A stretch of DNA of 64,000 bases from JAWXBK01 sp040878185 (GTDB taxonomy: Bacteria; Pseudomonadota; Alphaproteobacteria; Dongiales; Dongiaceae). The position numbers and the translations under genes were made by a program. The stretch is from the NCBI GenBank assembly GCA_040878185.1, contig JBBDMS010000045.1:13558-77557 (forward strand). Direction: 5' to 3'. Shown here one piece after another: positions 18,820-27,051 of this stretch (position 1 is its first letter; each line of letters begins with the position of its first letter). The notes under the pieces were generated by a model, which saw only the letters and a list, made by a program, of their open reading frames with translations, was not told the origin of the DNA and made no database searches.

Positions 18820-19163
18820 TGAAAGACCCGGTCCGGCGGCCCAAACAGGACCTGACCCCGTTCGGGATGGTCGACCGGCTGATGGACAATGTCCCGCCGA
18901 TGACGCCCCTGGTGGTCAACGACTATTCCCGCGACATGCTCTTCGTGCTGATCGCGATGAACCTGATCGCGTTCGTCGACAACACCGCGCGCATCGTCTT
19001 CGATGCGCCGCTCATCACCTATTTCACTTTCTTCGTCGTGGCGGCGCAGATCCACGGCATCGGGCATTTCCGCCGCGCCGGGGCGCCCTGGATCTCGATC
19101 GCGACCGCGCCGTTCCTGCTGATGAGCGCCCTCACGCTGATCGAGATGCTGCTGTTCCCTTGA
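18816..19163 (+). CDS. Small conserved-looking inner-membrane protein, unknown function
   Basis: 115 residues starting MMKDPVRRPKQDLTPFG. About three hydrophobic segments follow (MLFVLIAMNLIAFV, LITYFTFFVVAAQIHGIG, FLLMSALTLIEMLLF). I do not recognise the family. Its ATG overlaps the stop of the aguB remnant, so it was probably coupled to aguB translation and the remnant may now act as a leader. A terminator follows at 19190. Confidence 0.6.
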   Translation: MMKDPVRRPKQDLTPFGMVDRLMDNVPPMTPLVVNDYSRDMLFVLIAMNLIAFVDNTARIVFDAPLITYFTFFVVAAQIHGIGHFRRAGAPWISIATAPFLLMSALTLIEMLLFP

Positions 19164-19189
19164 GCGCATCCGCCTTATCGCGCAGACAC

Positions 19190-19220
19190 AAAAAAGGAGG
19201 CCGATCGGGCCTCCTTTTTC
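19190..19220. terminator. Bidirectional Rho-independent terminator
   Basis: AAAAAGGAGGCC pairs with GGCCTCCTTTTT around a 5-nt loop, giving A- and T-tracts on both strands. It separates the plus-strand membrane protein from the convergent fhs gene. Confidence 0.93.
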
Positions 19221-19245
19221 GTAATGTCCGACTAAAGATCTCGGC

Positions 19246-20928
19246 CTAGAACAGCCCGTCGATCTCGCCCTTGTCGTTGAGGCGGATATTGTTCGCCGCC
19301 GGCACGCGCGGCAGGCCCGGCATCGTCATGATCTCGCCGCAGACCACAACCAGGAACTCGGCGCCGGCCGAAATCCGGATTTCGCGGATCGGCACCACAT
19401 GGTTCGAGGGCGCGCCCTTGAGATTGGGATCGGTCGAGAAGCTGTACTGCGTCTTCGCCATGCAGACCGGATAGTGGCCGAAGCCCGCCTTCTGCAATTC
19501 GTTGAACTGGTCGCGCACCTTCTTGTCGGCGATGATGCCCTGCGCGCCATAGAGATTCTGCGCGATCGTGCGCACCTTGTCCCAGAGCGGCATATCGTCG
19601 GGATAAAGCGGCTTGAAATCCGATTTGCCGCTCTCGGCGATCTCGACGACCTTGCGGGCGAGCTTCTCCGTGCCGGCGCCGCCATCGGCCCAATGGGTGC
19701 ATTCGATCGCCTCGACATCGAGCTCGGCGCAGGCCTGCTCGACCGCCTTCAGCTCCGCATCGGTGTCGGCCGAGAAGCGGTTGATCGCCACGACCGGCTG
19801 CACGCCGAAACCCTTCACGTTCTCGACATGCCGCGCCAGGTTCGCGATGCCCTTCTTCAGCGCCTCGATGTTCTCGGTGCCGAGCTCTTCCTTGGCGACG
19901 CCGCCATGCATCTTGAGCGCGCGGATGGTCGCGACGATGACCGCGGCGGCGGGCTTCAGCCCGGTCTTCCGGCATTTGATGTCGAAGAACTTCTCGGCGC
20001 CCAGATCGGCACCGAAACCGGCCTCGGTCACGACATAGTCGCCAAGCTTGAGCGCGGTCTGCGTCGCCAGAACCGAATTGCAGCCATGCGCGATATTGGC
20101 GAACGGTCCGCCATGCACGAAGGCCGGGTTGTTCTCGAGCGTCTGCACCAGATTGGGCGCGAGCGCGTCCTTGAGCAGCACGGTCATCGGGCCTTCGGCC
20201 TTCAGATCGCGCGCATAGACCGGCTTCCGGTCGCGCGTATAGGCGACGATGATATTGCCGAGACGCTTGGTGAGATCCTCGAGGCTCGAGGCGAGGCAGA
20301 ATATCGCCATCACTTCCGAGGCGACGGTGATGTCGAACCCGTCTTCGCGCGGATAGCCGTTCGCGACACCGCCGAGCGAGGACACGATCGAGCGCAGCGC
20401 GCGGTCGTTCATATCCATGACGCGGCGCCAGGAAACGCGGCGCGGATCGATGCCGAGTTCGTTGCCCCAATAGACATGGTTGTCGAGCAAAGCCGCGAGC
20501 AGATTGTTCGCCGTGCTGATCGCGTGGAAGTCGCCGGTGAAATGCAGGTTGATGTCTTCCATCGGCACGACCTGGGCATAACCGCCGCCGGCAGCACCAC
20601 CCTTCACACCGAAGCACGGTCCGAGCGACGGTTCGCGCAAACAGATGACCGCCTTCTTGCCGATGCGATTGAGCCCGTCGCCGAGCCCGACCGTCGTCGT
20701 GGTCTTGCCCTCGCCGGCCGGCGTCGGTGTGATCGCCGTCACCAGGATGAGTTTGCCGTCAGGTTTGTTCTGAAGGCTTTCGATCAGGTCGAACGAGATC
20801 TTGGCTTTGTGGTGGCCGAACCGGACCAGGTCCTTGTCCCCGATACCGAGCTTGGCCGCGACCTGCTCGATCGGCAGCATCTTCGCTGCGCGTGCGATCT
20901 CGATGTCGCTTCCGACCTTTTTCGCCAT
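19246..20928 (-). CDS. fhs: Formate--tetrahydrofolate ligase
   Basis: 560 residues, full length. The nucleotide loop TPTPAGEGKTTTTVGLGDGL and the signatures REPSLGPCFGVKGGAAGGGY and EDINLHFTGDFHAI are intact. It joins formate to tetrahydrofolate with ATP, or runs in reverse to make ATP from 10-formyl-THF. It is last in the methylamine-type cluster, where formaldehyde released from N-methylglutamate enters the THF pathway. About 150 bp separate it from gmaS. Confidence 0.97.
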   Translation of the reverse strand: MAKKVGSDIEIARAAKMLPIEQVAAKLGIGDKDLVRFGHHKAKISFDLIESLQNKPDGKLILVTAITPTPAGEGKTTTTVGLGDGLNRIGKKAVICLREPSLGPCFGVKGGAAGGGYAQVVPMEDINLHFTGDFHAISTANNLLAALLDNHVYWGNELGIDPRRVSWRRVMDMNDRALRSIVSSLGGVANGYPREDGFDITVASEVMAIFCLASSLEDLTKRLGNIIVAYTRDRKPVYARDLKAEGPMTVLLKDALAPNLVQTLENNPAFVHGGPFANIAHGCNSVLATQTALKLGDYVVTEAGFGADLGAEKFFDIKCRKTGLKPAAAVIVATIRALKMHGGVAKEELGTENIEALKKGIANLARHVENVKGFGVQPVVAINRFSADTDAELKAVEQACAELDVEAIECTHWADGGAGTEKLARKVVEIAESGKSDFKPLYPDDMPLWDKVRTIAQNLYGAQGIIADKKVRDQFNELQKAGFGHYPVCMAKTQYSFSTDPNLKGAPSNHVVPIREIRISAGAEFLVVVCGEIMTMPGLPRVPAANNIRLNDKGEIDGLF

Positions 20929-21080
20929 ATTCGTCCTCCCTGGGGGCGGCCCGTTCCGGCCCGCCGATCTCGTAGAAACGACTGATTATCGGGCCTTTGC
21001 CCGCTGGCCCCGCTCGTAGCGCGACGGCGCCGACCGGGCTATCCCCCGAGCGACGCCCACCGGCCAGATCGGAACAAAGC

Positions 21081-22388
21081 CTAGCAGTCGAGCGTGGTGT
21101 CGCGCTCCCACTGCGTGAGATGTTTCGAATAGCTGTTCCAGTCGATCGTCTTCAGCTTGATATAGCTGTCGACGAAACTGTCACCCATCGCCGCGCGCAG
21201 CGTCTTGCTCTCGCCGAATGCACGCAGCGCATCGAGCAGATTGAGCGGCAGGCGCTTCACGTTCTTCAGCTTGTGACCTTCCTCGTACATATTGATGTCC
21301 TGGCGCGGACCGGGGTCGCGCTTGTTGTTGACCCCGTCGAGACCCGCCGCCAGCACGCCGGCCTGCATCAGATACGGATTGGCCGCACCGTCCATCAGCC
21401 GCAATTCGAACCGGCCTTCATCGGGGATACGGATCATGTGCGTACGGTTATTGCCGGAATAGGTGATGGTGTTCGGCGCCCAGGTCGCGCCGGACGTGGT
21501 CCGCGGCGCGTTGATTCGCTTGTAGCTGTTCACGGTCGGATTGAAGATCGCGCACAGCGCGTCGGTCGAATGCATCACGCCGCCGAGGAACTGATAGGCC
21601 AGTTTCGAGAGGCCGAGTTCGCCCTTTGGATCGTGAAACAGGTTCTTCTTGCCGGTCTTGTCCCAGACCGAGACATGCGCATGACAGCCATTGCCGGTCA
21701 GGTTCGAGAACGGCTTGGGCATGAAGGTCGCGCGCAGCCCGTGCTTCTCCGCGATCGCCTTTACCATGTACTTGAAGAACACATGACGGTCCGCCGTCAG
21801 CAAGCAGTCATCATAGTCCCAGTTCATTTCGAACTGGCCGTTCGCGTCTTCGTGATCGTTCTGATACGGCGCCCAGCCGAGCTTCAGCATCGAATCGCAG
21901 ATCTCGGTGACGACGTCGTACCGGCGCATCAGCGCCGACTGGTCGTAACAGGGCTTCTCCTGCGTATCGAGCGTGTCCGCGACGCTGCGTCCGTCCGGCG
22001 TGATGAGGAAATACTCGCACTCGACGCCGCTCTTCATGCGGTAGCCCTTCTTGGCGGCCGCCGCGACCTGGTTCTTGAGCTGCACGCGCGGCGAATCCGC
22101 GACTTCCCTGCCGCTCATCCAGCAATCGCCGGCGAGCCAGCCCACTTCCGGCTTCCACGGCAACTGGATGAGACTGGCCGGATCGGGCCGCGCAAACATG
22201 TCCGGATGGGCCGGCGTCATGTCGAGCCAGGTGGCGAAACCGGCAAAGCCGGCGCCATCCCGCTGCATCTGTCCGATCGCCGCGGCCGGAACGAGCTTCG
22301 AGCGCAGCACGCCGAACAGGTCGACGAAACTGATCAGGAAATACTTGATCTTCTTCTCTTTCGCGACCTTCGCGAGATCAATCGCCAT
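21081..22388 (-). CDS. gmaS: Glutamine synthetase-like, probable gamma-glutamylmethylamide synthetase (type III/GlnT group)
   Basis: 435 residues; the ATG at 22388 has GGAGG about 6 nt upstream and is preferred over the one at 22394. The beta-grasp start (KKIKYFLISFVDLFGVLRSK) and the catalytic parts NDHEDANGQFEMNWDY, NGCHAHVSVW and GNNRTHMIRIP are intact. In known N-methylglutamate clusters this enzyme joins methylamine to glutamate with ATP. Position directly after mgsABC supports that. Ordinary glutamine synthesis (GlnT) cannot be excluded from sequence alone. Confidence 0.75.
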   Translation of the reverse strand: MAIDLAKVAKEKKIKYFLISFVDLFGVLRSKLVPAAAIGQMQRDGAGFAGFATWLDMTPAHPDMFARPDPASLIQLPWKPEVGWLAGDCWMSGREVADSPRVQLKNQVAAAAKKGYRMKSGVECEYFLITPDGRSVADTLDTQEKPCYDQSALMRRYDVVTEICDSMLKLGWAPYQNDHEDANGQFEMNWDYDDCLLTADRHVFFKYMVKAIAEKHGLRATFMPKPFSNLTGNGCHAHVSVWDKTGKKNLFHDPKGELGLSKLAYQFLGGVMHSTDALCAIFNPTVNSYKRINAPRTTSGATWAPNTITYSGNNRTHMIRIPDEGRFELRLMDGAANPYLMQAGVLAAGLDGVNNKRDPGPRQDINMYEEGHKLKNVKRLPLNLLDALRAFGESKTLRAAMGDSFVDSYIKLKTIDWNSYSKHLTQWERDTTLDC

Positions 22389-22432
22389 GGTCATCCTCCC
22401 CCTATCTTCTTCCGTTTCAAATCGCCGGGCGC

Positions 22433-23761
22433 TTACGAGCGGCCCGGTATCCAGTTGGTTCCGGCCAGCGGCACGCCCGCCATCGCGGCAGCCTCGACGG
22501 TGAGCGCCACGAGATCTTCCGGCTCGAGGTTGAGCACATGGCTCTTCCCGCAGGCGCGCGCGATGATCTGGGTTTCCATCGTGAGTACCGCCAGAAAGTT
22601 TTGCAAACGCTTCGCCGCCTTGATCGGATCGAGACGCTTCGACAGTTCCGGATCCTGCGTGGTGATACCGGCGGGATCGCGGCCCTCGTGCCAGTCGTCG
22701 TAGCAGCCCGCCGCCGACCCGATCTTGCGATACTCCTCGTCGAGCTTCGGATCGTTGTCGCCGAGCGCGATAAGCGCCGCCGTGCCGATCGCGACCGCGT
22801 CGGCACCCATCGCCAGCACCTTCGCCACATCCGCACCGTTGCGGATGCCGCCCGATACGATGAGCTGCACCTTGCGATGCATGTCGAGATCCTGCAGCGC
22901 CTGCACCGCCGGACGGATCGCCGCCAGGGTTGGCAGGCCGACATGTTCGATGAACACTTCCTGGGTCGCGGCCGTACCGCCCTGCATGCCGTCGAGCACC
23001 ACGACGTCGGCACCGGCCTTGACCGCGAGCGCCACGTCGAAATAGGGGCGCGTCGCACCGACCTTTATATAGATCGGCTTTTCCCAGTTGGTGATTTCGC
23101 GCAGCTCCTGGATCTTGATCGTCAGATCGTCGGGGCCGGTCCAGTCTGGATGACGGCAGGCCGAACGCTGGTCGATGCCGATCGGCAGGTTGCGCATGCC
23201 GGCAACGCGCTCGGTGATCTTCTGCCCGAGCAGCATGCCGCCGCCGCCCGGTTTTGCACCCTGCCCGATCACGACCTCGATCGCATCGGCGCGGCGCAGA
23301 TCGTCCGGGTTCATGCCGTAGCGTGACGGCAGCAACTGATAGACCAGGATCGACGAGGCCTTGCGCTCCTCCTCGGTCATGCCGCCGTCGCCCGTCGTCG
23401 TGCTGGTGCCCATCGCCGTGGCACCGCGACCGAGCGCTTCCTTGGCGGCGCCCGAAAGCGCACCGAACGACATCCCGGCGATCGTGATCGGAATCTTCAG
23501 ATGGATCGGCTTCTTCGCGAAGCGCGTGCCGAGGACCACCTCGGTCGAACATTTCTCGCGATAGCCTTCGAGCGGATAGCGCGAGACCGAGGCGCCGAGG
23601 AACAGCAGATCGTCGAAATGCGGAACCTTGCGCTTCGCGCCGAAGCCGCGAATGTCATAGATGCCGGTGGCGGCCGCACGATGGATCTCGGCGATTGCGT
23701 ATTCATCGAATGTGGCGGAGCGTCGCGGCGGCGTGTGGGCGGGAGGAAATCCGTCGGTCAT
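22433..23761 (-). CDS. mgsC: N-methylglutamate synthase FMN subunit (glutamate synthase central-domain-like)
   Basis: 442 residues from the ATG at 23761, just after mgsB. It is the FMN barrel of glutamate synthase: GAKPGGGGMLLGQKIT, DLTIKIQELREITNWEKPIYIKVG and the MQGGTAATQEVF substrate loop. With MgsA and MgsB it would turn gamma-glutamylmethylamide plus 2-oxoglutarate into N-methylglutamate. In the usual [3Fe-4S] segment it reads GCYDDWHEGRDPAGITTQ; two of the three expected cysteines are aspartates, so this chain probably lacks the cluster. The paralogue at 32915 keeps them. Confidence 0.85.
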   Translation of the reverse strand: MTDGFPPAHTPPRRSATFDEYAIAEIHRAAATGIYDIRGFGAKRKVPHFDDLLFLGASVSRYPLEGYREKCSTEVVLGTRFAKKPIHLKIPITIAGMSFGALSGAAKEALGRGATAMGTSTTTGDGGMTEEERKASSILVYQLLPSRYGMNPDDLRRADAIEVVIGQGAKPGGGGMLLGQKITERVAGMRNLPIGIDQRSACRHPDWTGPDDLTIKIQELREITNWEKPIYIKVGATRPYFDVALAVKAGADVVVLDGMQGGTAATQEVFIEHVGLPTLAAIRPAVQALQDLDMHRKVQLIVSGGIRNGADVAKVLAMGADAVAIGTAALIALGDNDPKLDEEYRKIGSAAGCYDDWHEGRDPAGITTQDPELSKRLDPIKAAKRLQNFLAVLTMETQIIARACGKSHVLNLEPEDLVALTVEAAAMAGVPLAGTNWIPGRS

Positions 23762-23763
23762 GG

Positions 23764-24570
23764 TTAACAGATCCAATCTTCAGGTCGCGCCAATTTCAGT
23801 TCGGAAGAGGCTGGCTGATACGCGGCGACATTGTCGAACTGGTACGCGTCGACATTGTCGAACTGGTACGCGTCGACATTGTCGAACTGGTACGCGTCGA
23901 CATTGTCGACATGGAAGTTGTAGAGCCGGCGCGCGGAACCGTAGCGCCGGAACTTGCGCACATCGGCCTTGAGACCGGAACGCGACAACAGCCGGTCGAG
24001 CTTGGCGACATGGTGCGCGGTCATTTCTTTCTCGACGCAGTCGGAGCCGAGACTGTCGACCTTGCCCTGCACGTAAAGCCGCGCCTCGTAGATCGAATCG
24101 CCGAGGCTCGAGCCGGCATCGCCGCACACGACGAGCGCGCCGCTCTGCGCCATGAACGCGCTCATATGGCCGACCGAGCCGCCGACCACGATGTCGATGC
24201 CCTTCATCGAGATGCCGCAGCGCAGGCCCGCATCGCCCTCGATGACCAGCAGGCCGCCGCGACCGGTCGCACCCGCCGCGGCCGACGCATTGCCGCGGAT
24301 CCGGACTTCGCCCGACATCATGTTCTCGGCGACGCCGTTGCCGCAGTGACCATTGATGATGACGGTCGCTTCCTTGTTCATGCCGGCGCAGTAATAGCCG
24401 GGATGGCCGTCGATCTCGACTTCGATCGGGATCATGAGGCCGGCGGCGATGGCATGCGCGCCCTTCGGATTGAGCACCTTCCAGACGCGTTCATTGGTAT
24501 CGGCCGAGAGGCCGTGCAATCGCGAGTTCAGTTCGCGGACGCTGCTCGCAGCGAGATCGACCGTGTTCAT
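23764..24570 (-). CDS. mgsB: N-methylglutamate synthase GXGXG subunit (glutamate synthase C-terminal-domain-like)
   Basis: 268 residues. The body is the right-handed GXGXG beta-helix (VIEGDAGLRCGISMKG, GSVGHMSAF, GDAGSSLGDSIYEARLYVQGKV). Starts with an ATGA overlap on mgsA, showing tight coupling. After the expected end (RRLYNFHVDNVDAY) the protein is extended by about three more copies of an 8-residue unit (DNVDAYQF) encoded by a perfect 24-bp tandem repeat, then a tail ASSELKLARPEDWIC. The extension is not part of the fold and is probably disordered. Confidence 0.85.
   Translation of the reverse strand: MNTVDLAASSVRELNSRLHGLSADTNERVWKVLNPKGAHAIAAGLMIPIEVEIDGHPGYYCAGMNKEATVIINGHCGNGVAENMMSGEVRIRGNASAAAGATGRGGLLVIEGDAGLRCGISMKGIDIVVGGSVGHMSAFMAQSGALVVCGDAGSSLGDSIYEARLYVQGKVDSLGSDCVEKEMTAHHVAKLDRLLSRSGLKADVRKFRRYGSARRLYNFHVDNVDAYQFDNVDAYQFDNVDAYQFDNVAAYQPASSELKLARPEDWIC
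23815..23910 (-). repeat. 24-bp tandem repeat inside mgsB (about 4 copies)
   Basis: Three identical 24-bp units lie at 23827-23850, 23851-23874 and 23875-23898, with diverged partial copies on each side. On the coding strand each unit encodes DNVDAYQF, so copy-number changes keep the frame. Confidence 0.95.
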
Positions 24571-25475
24571 GCTGCTTCCTTGACTTCCCAGGTGTAGACG
24601 ACGGCCGGGGCCGGTTCCCAGACCTTCGCATTGTCGGCGTCGGGCAGAGCGGCGATCGAGCGATACTCCGACGCCATCGCAACCCAGTCGTCGGTTTCCG
24701 CGAGAACCGCCGGCTTGCAGGCGAACTCGTCGCGCAGCACCGCGAAGCCGCCGCGCGTGCTCATCGTGAACGTATAGAAGCCGTCGAGATCCTTGAGGCC
24801 GGCGCGCAGCGCGTCCTCGAGGCTCGCCCCTTCCGACAGACGATGCGCGAAATAGCGGGCCGCGACTTCGCTGTCATTGTCGGTCTCGAACTCATGACCC
24901 TGCTTGCGCAGCCATTTGCGCAGATTGTTGTGGTTGCTCAGCGAGCCGTTATGCACGAGGCACATGTCGAGATCGGCGGTGAACGGATGCGAATGCTCGG
25001 TCGTTACCGCGCTCTCGGTCGCCATGCGCGTATGGCCGATCGCATGCGTGCCTTCCATATGCGCGAGGTCGTAGCGCTTCGCCACTTCGGCCGGCAGACC
25101 CATATCCTTGTAGACTTCCATCACCCGCCCGTAGCCCATGATGCGGATCTCGGGATGGTTCGCCTTGAGCCACTCGCGCGCCTTCTCGGCCGGCGCCTCG
25201 ATCGTGACCAGCGCATGATTGCCCTTGATCTCGACATCGACTTCGGCGTTCAGCGCCTCGGCGAGATCGCCGCCAATCTCGCGCCAATGAAATTTCATGT
25301 CCGGATGGAACAGCGTGAGCTTTCCGCGCCCTTCGGCGACCGGCCGGTGATAGACCGCGATGCCGGCGCTGTCGGGCCCGCGCTCGGTCATGCCGATCAG
25401 CATGGTCTCGAGATGCTGGCCCAGCTGGGGCCGCATGGCTGGATTTTTCAGGAACAATCCGACGATGCCGCACAT
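24567..25475 (-). CDS. mgsA: N-methylglutamate synthase glutaminase-type subunit (class II amidotransferase)
   Basis: 302 residues. The N-terminus MCGIVGLFL exposes Cys2 as the Ntn nucleophile after Met removal. The class II motifs MTERGPDSAGIAVYH, IGHTRMATESAVT and VHNGSLSNHNNLRKWL are intact. It supplies the amide-hydrolysing part of a split glutamate synthase. It begins 157 bp after the XRE-cupin regulator; the gap holds a palindromic site at 25546-25583. Confidence 0.88.
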   Translation of the reverse strand: MCGIVGLFLKNPAMRPQLGQHLETMLIGMTERGPDSAGIAVYHRPVAEGRGKLTLFHPDMKFHWREIGGDLAEALNAEVDVEIKGNHALVTIEAPAEKAREWLKANHPEIRIMGYGRVMEVYKDMGLPAEVAKRYDLAHMEGTHAIGHTRMATESAVTTEHSHPFTADLDMCLVHNGSLSNHNNLRKWLRKQGHEFETDNDSEVAARYFAHRLSEGASLEDALRAGLKDLDGFYTFTMSTRGGFAVLRDEFACKPAVLAETDDWVAMASEYRSIAALPDADNAKVWEPAPAVVYTWEVKEAA

Positions 25476-25545
25476 GGCTTTTCCTCCAGTTTTCGTCCGC
25501 CCGCCGCACCCGGCGGGGCTTTCCGCAAACCTAGTCGGGCCGGCT

Positions 25546-25583
25546 CCTCAAATCAACAGGGATTAACAAATATTCCTGTGAGG
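25546..25583. promoter_or_regulatory. Nested inverted repeat upstream of mgsA, candidate operator
   Basis: An inner near-perfect inverted repeat, ACAGGGAT and ATTCCTGT around 8 bp, lies inside an outer CCTCA/TGAGG pair. The stretch is AT-rich against its surroundings and lies in the only sizeable gap between the XRE-cupin gene and mgsA. The neighbouring regulator is the likeliest binder (inference). Confidence 0.5.
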
Positions 25584-25631
25584 AAACACGCCCGGAGGCC
25601 CGTTTTTCGTGATTCCGGCCTATTCCCCGCC

Positions 25632-26303
25632 CTATTCTTCGCCCTCCCGGGCATAGGCGATCACCGAGATGAACCGGATCGGCAACTCGCGCAGCTCGTC
25701 CGGACCGTGCGGCACGTCGGCGTCGAAGAACAGCGAATCGCCCGGCTTCAGCACATAGGTCTTGTTGCCGTGCCGATATCCGACCTCGCCCTCGAGCATG
25801 TAGAGAAATTCGACCCCGTCATGCTGGAACAGCGGGAACACGTCGGAGCGCGCGGTAAGTTCGATCAGATAGGGCTCGACCGCCACGTTCTTGCGCATCG
25901 AATGGCCGAGCAGATGATACTGATGGCCGGCGCGCGTGCCGCGGCGCTCGATCTTGAGCCCCTCCCCGGCCTTCACATAGGTCGCGCCATGCTCCTGCTC
26001 GAAGCGGCGGAAGAACGCGGTCACCGGCACATGGAGTGCGACCGAGAGCGCCTGCAAGGTCGCCAGCGACGGCGAGGTCTGGCCGTTCTCGATTTTGGAC
26101 AGCATCCCGGCCGAGAGATCGGCCTGTTTCGCGAGTTCGGCGACCGTCATGTCGAGCTTGCGGCGGAAGCCGCGCACCTCGCGCCCGATTGCCATTTCGA
26201 GACCCTTGGCGTCGGCCGGGCTGTGCGGATCCTGAAACTCTTCGGACCGATCCGGCACCCGCGCGGGCGGACGTTTCGCCGCTGGTGCCCGGGCGCGCGC
26301 CAT
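25632..26303 (-). CDS. XRE-family regulator with C-terminal cupin domain
   Basis: 223 residues from the ATG at 26303; a TTG at 26315 that overlaps the previous stop is an alternative. The helix-turn-helix (LDMTVAELAKQADLSAGMLSKIENGQTSPSLATLQALS) covers about residues 50-90, and the cupin barrel (HDGVEFLYMLEGEV, LKPGDSLFFDADVPHG) about 150-205. Such regulators sense small ligands and often control amine or glutamine-synthetase-like catabolic genes. It sits between mgdD and mgsA on the same strand, so it probably regulates this cluster. Confidence 0.9.
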   Translation of the reverse strand: MARARAPAAKRPPARVPDRSEEFQDPHSPADAKGLEMAIGREVRGFRRKLDMTVAELAKQADLSAGMLSKIENGQTSPSLATLQALSVALHVPVTAFFRRFEQEHGATYVKAGEGLKIERRGTRAGHQYHLLGHSMRKNVAVEPYLIELTARSDVFPLFQHDGVEFLYMLEGEVGYRHGNKTYVLKPGDSLFFDADVPHGPDELRELPIRFISVIAYAREGEE

Positions 26304-26311
26304 GGCCGCGT

Positions 26312-27049
26312 TCAACCTTTACCGGCGAGACGGCGCAGCGCCGCGAGCCCGACCGGCGCGCCGTCGAACTCCGCCATCGCATCGAGCAGGCAGCCCCAGA
26401 GATATTCCGACGAGGCCATGTCGGCGAGCACGTGATAGGCGGGAACGCCGCCCATGTCGTCGCGCACGATGACCGCGCCCATCTTGGCGGCCGAGGTCTG
26501 CGCGATCCGGCGGTTCTCGAATTTATGCGGCCGGAGATCGACACCGCAGATTTTCGCGAACATGCCAGGCGCGCGCGCGCCGGTGACGGTGAACCAGGCA
26601 TGGCTGTCGCGACGCGGCACCGGATAACCCATCGCCGGTCGTGGCGCGGCACCGGCCCACTGCCACGCGCTATTGAGACGCTCGATCATCGCGCCGGTCG
26701 CAGCCAGGCTGTCGATCAGGAATATCTCGGTCATCGCGAGCTTGAGCGCGAGTTCGCCGCCCGCCTGCGGATAGGCGATGTTGGCCGGCTCGCCGATGGT
26801 GAGCCCTTGGCCTTTCAGCCAGTCGACCGTGCCCGCACCCTTGAAACCAGTGCGCGGCAGCGGCGTCAGTTCGACGAGGCCCATGCGGCGCGCATCCGCC
26901 GTCTCGGTTTCGATGCCGCGGCCATAGCCGAGCGGGACGGCGACGCCGCCGACCTCGCCCCATTCGGCGCCGATGCCGTCGAGTACCCGGTAGATGAAGC
27001 TGCGCCGCCGCTGATTGGCCGGCGCAAGGGAAGCCGTTGCGCTTGCCAT
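26312..27049 (-). CDS. mgdD: N-methylglutamate dehydrogenase gamma subunit (SoxG-like)
   Basis: 245 residues; ATG at 27049 with AGGAG upstream, 2 bp after the alpha-subunit stop. The SoxG fold is seen in MGLVELTPLPRTGFKGAGTVDWL and in the PRRDSHAWFTVTGARAPGMFAKICGVDLRP segment. It is the structural gamma chain of the four-subunit oxidase/dehydrogenase complex. By neighbourhood the complex is N-methylglutamate dehydrogenase, although a true heterotetrameric sarcosine oxidase would look similar. Confidence 0.82.
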   Translation of the reverse strand: MASATASLAPANQRRRSFIYRVLDGIGAEWGEVGGVAVPLGYGRGIETETADARRMGLVELTPLPRTGFKGAGTVDWLKGQGLTIGEPANIAYPQAGGELALKLAMTEIFLIDSLAATGAMIERLNSAWQWAGAAPRPAMGYPVPRRDSHAWFTVTGARAPGMFAKICGVDLRPHKFENRRIAQTSAAKMGAVIVRDDMGGVPAYHVLADMASSEYLWGCLLDAMAEFDGAPVGLAALRRLAGKG

Positions 27050-27051
27050 GC

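Noticed and set aside
21081..23552. Fusion protein of the FMN subunit and the GS-like ligase
   Set aside because: The frame stays open upstream of the GS-like start by chance, but the upstream part is out of frame with the real FMN-subunit gene and has a start with a good ribosome site at 22388.
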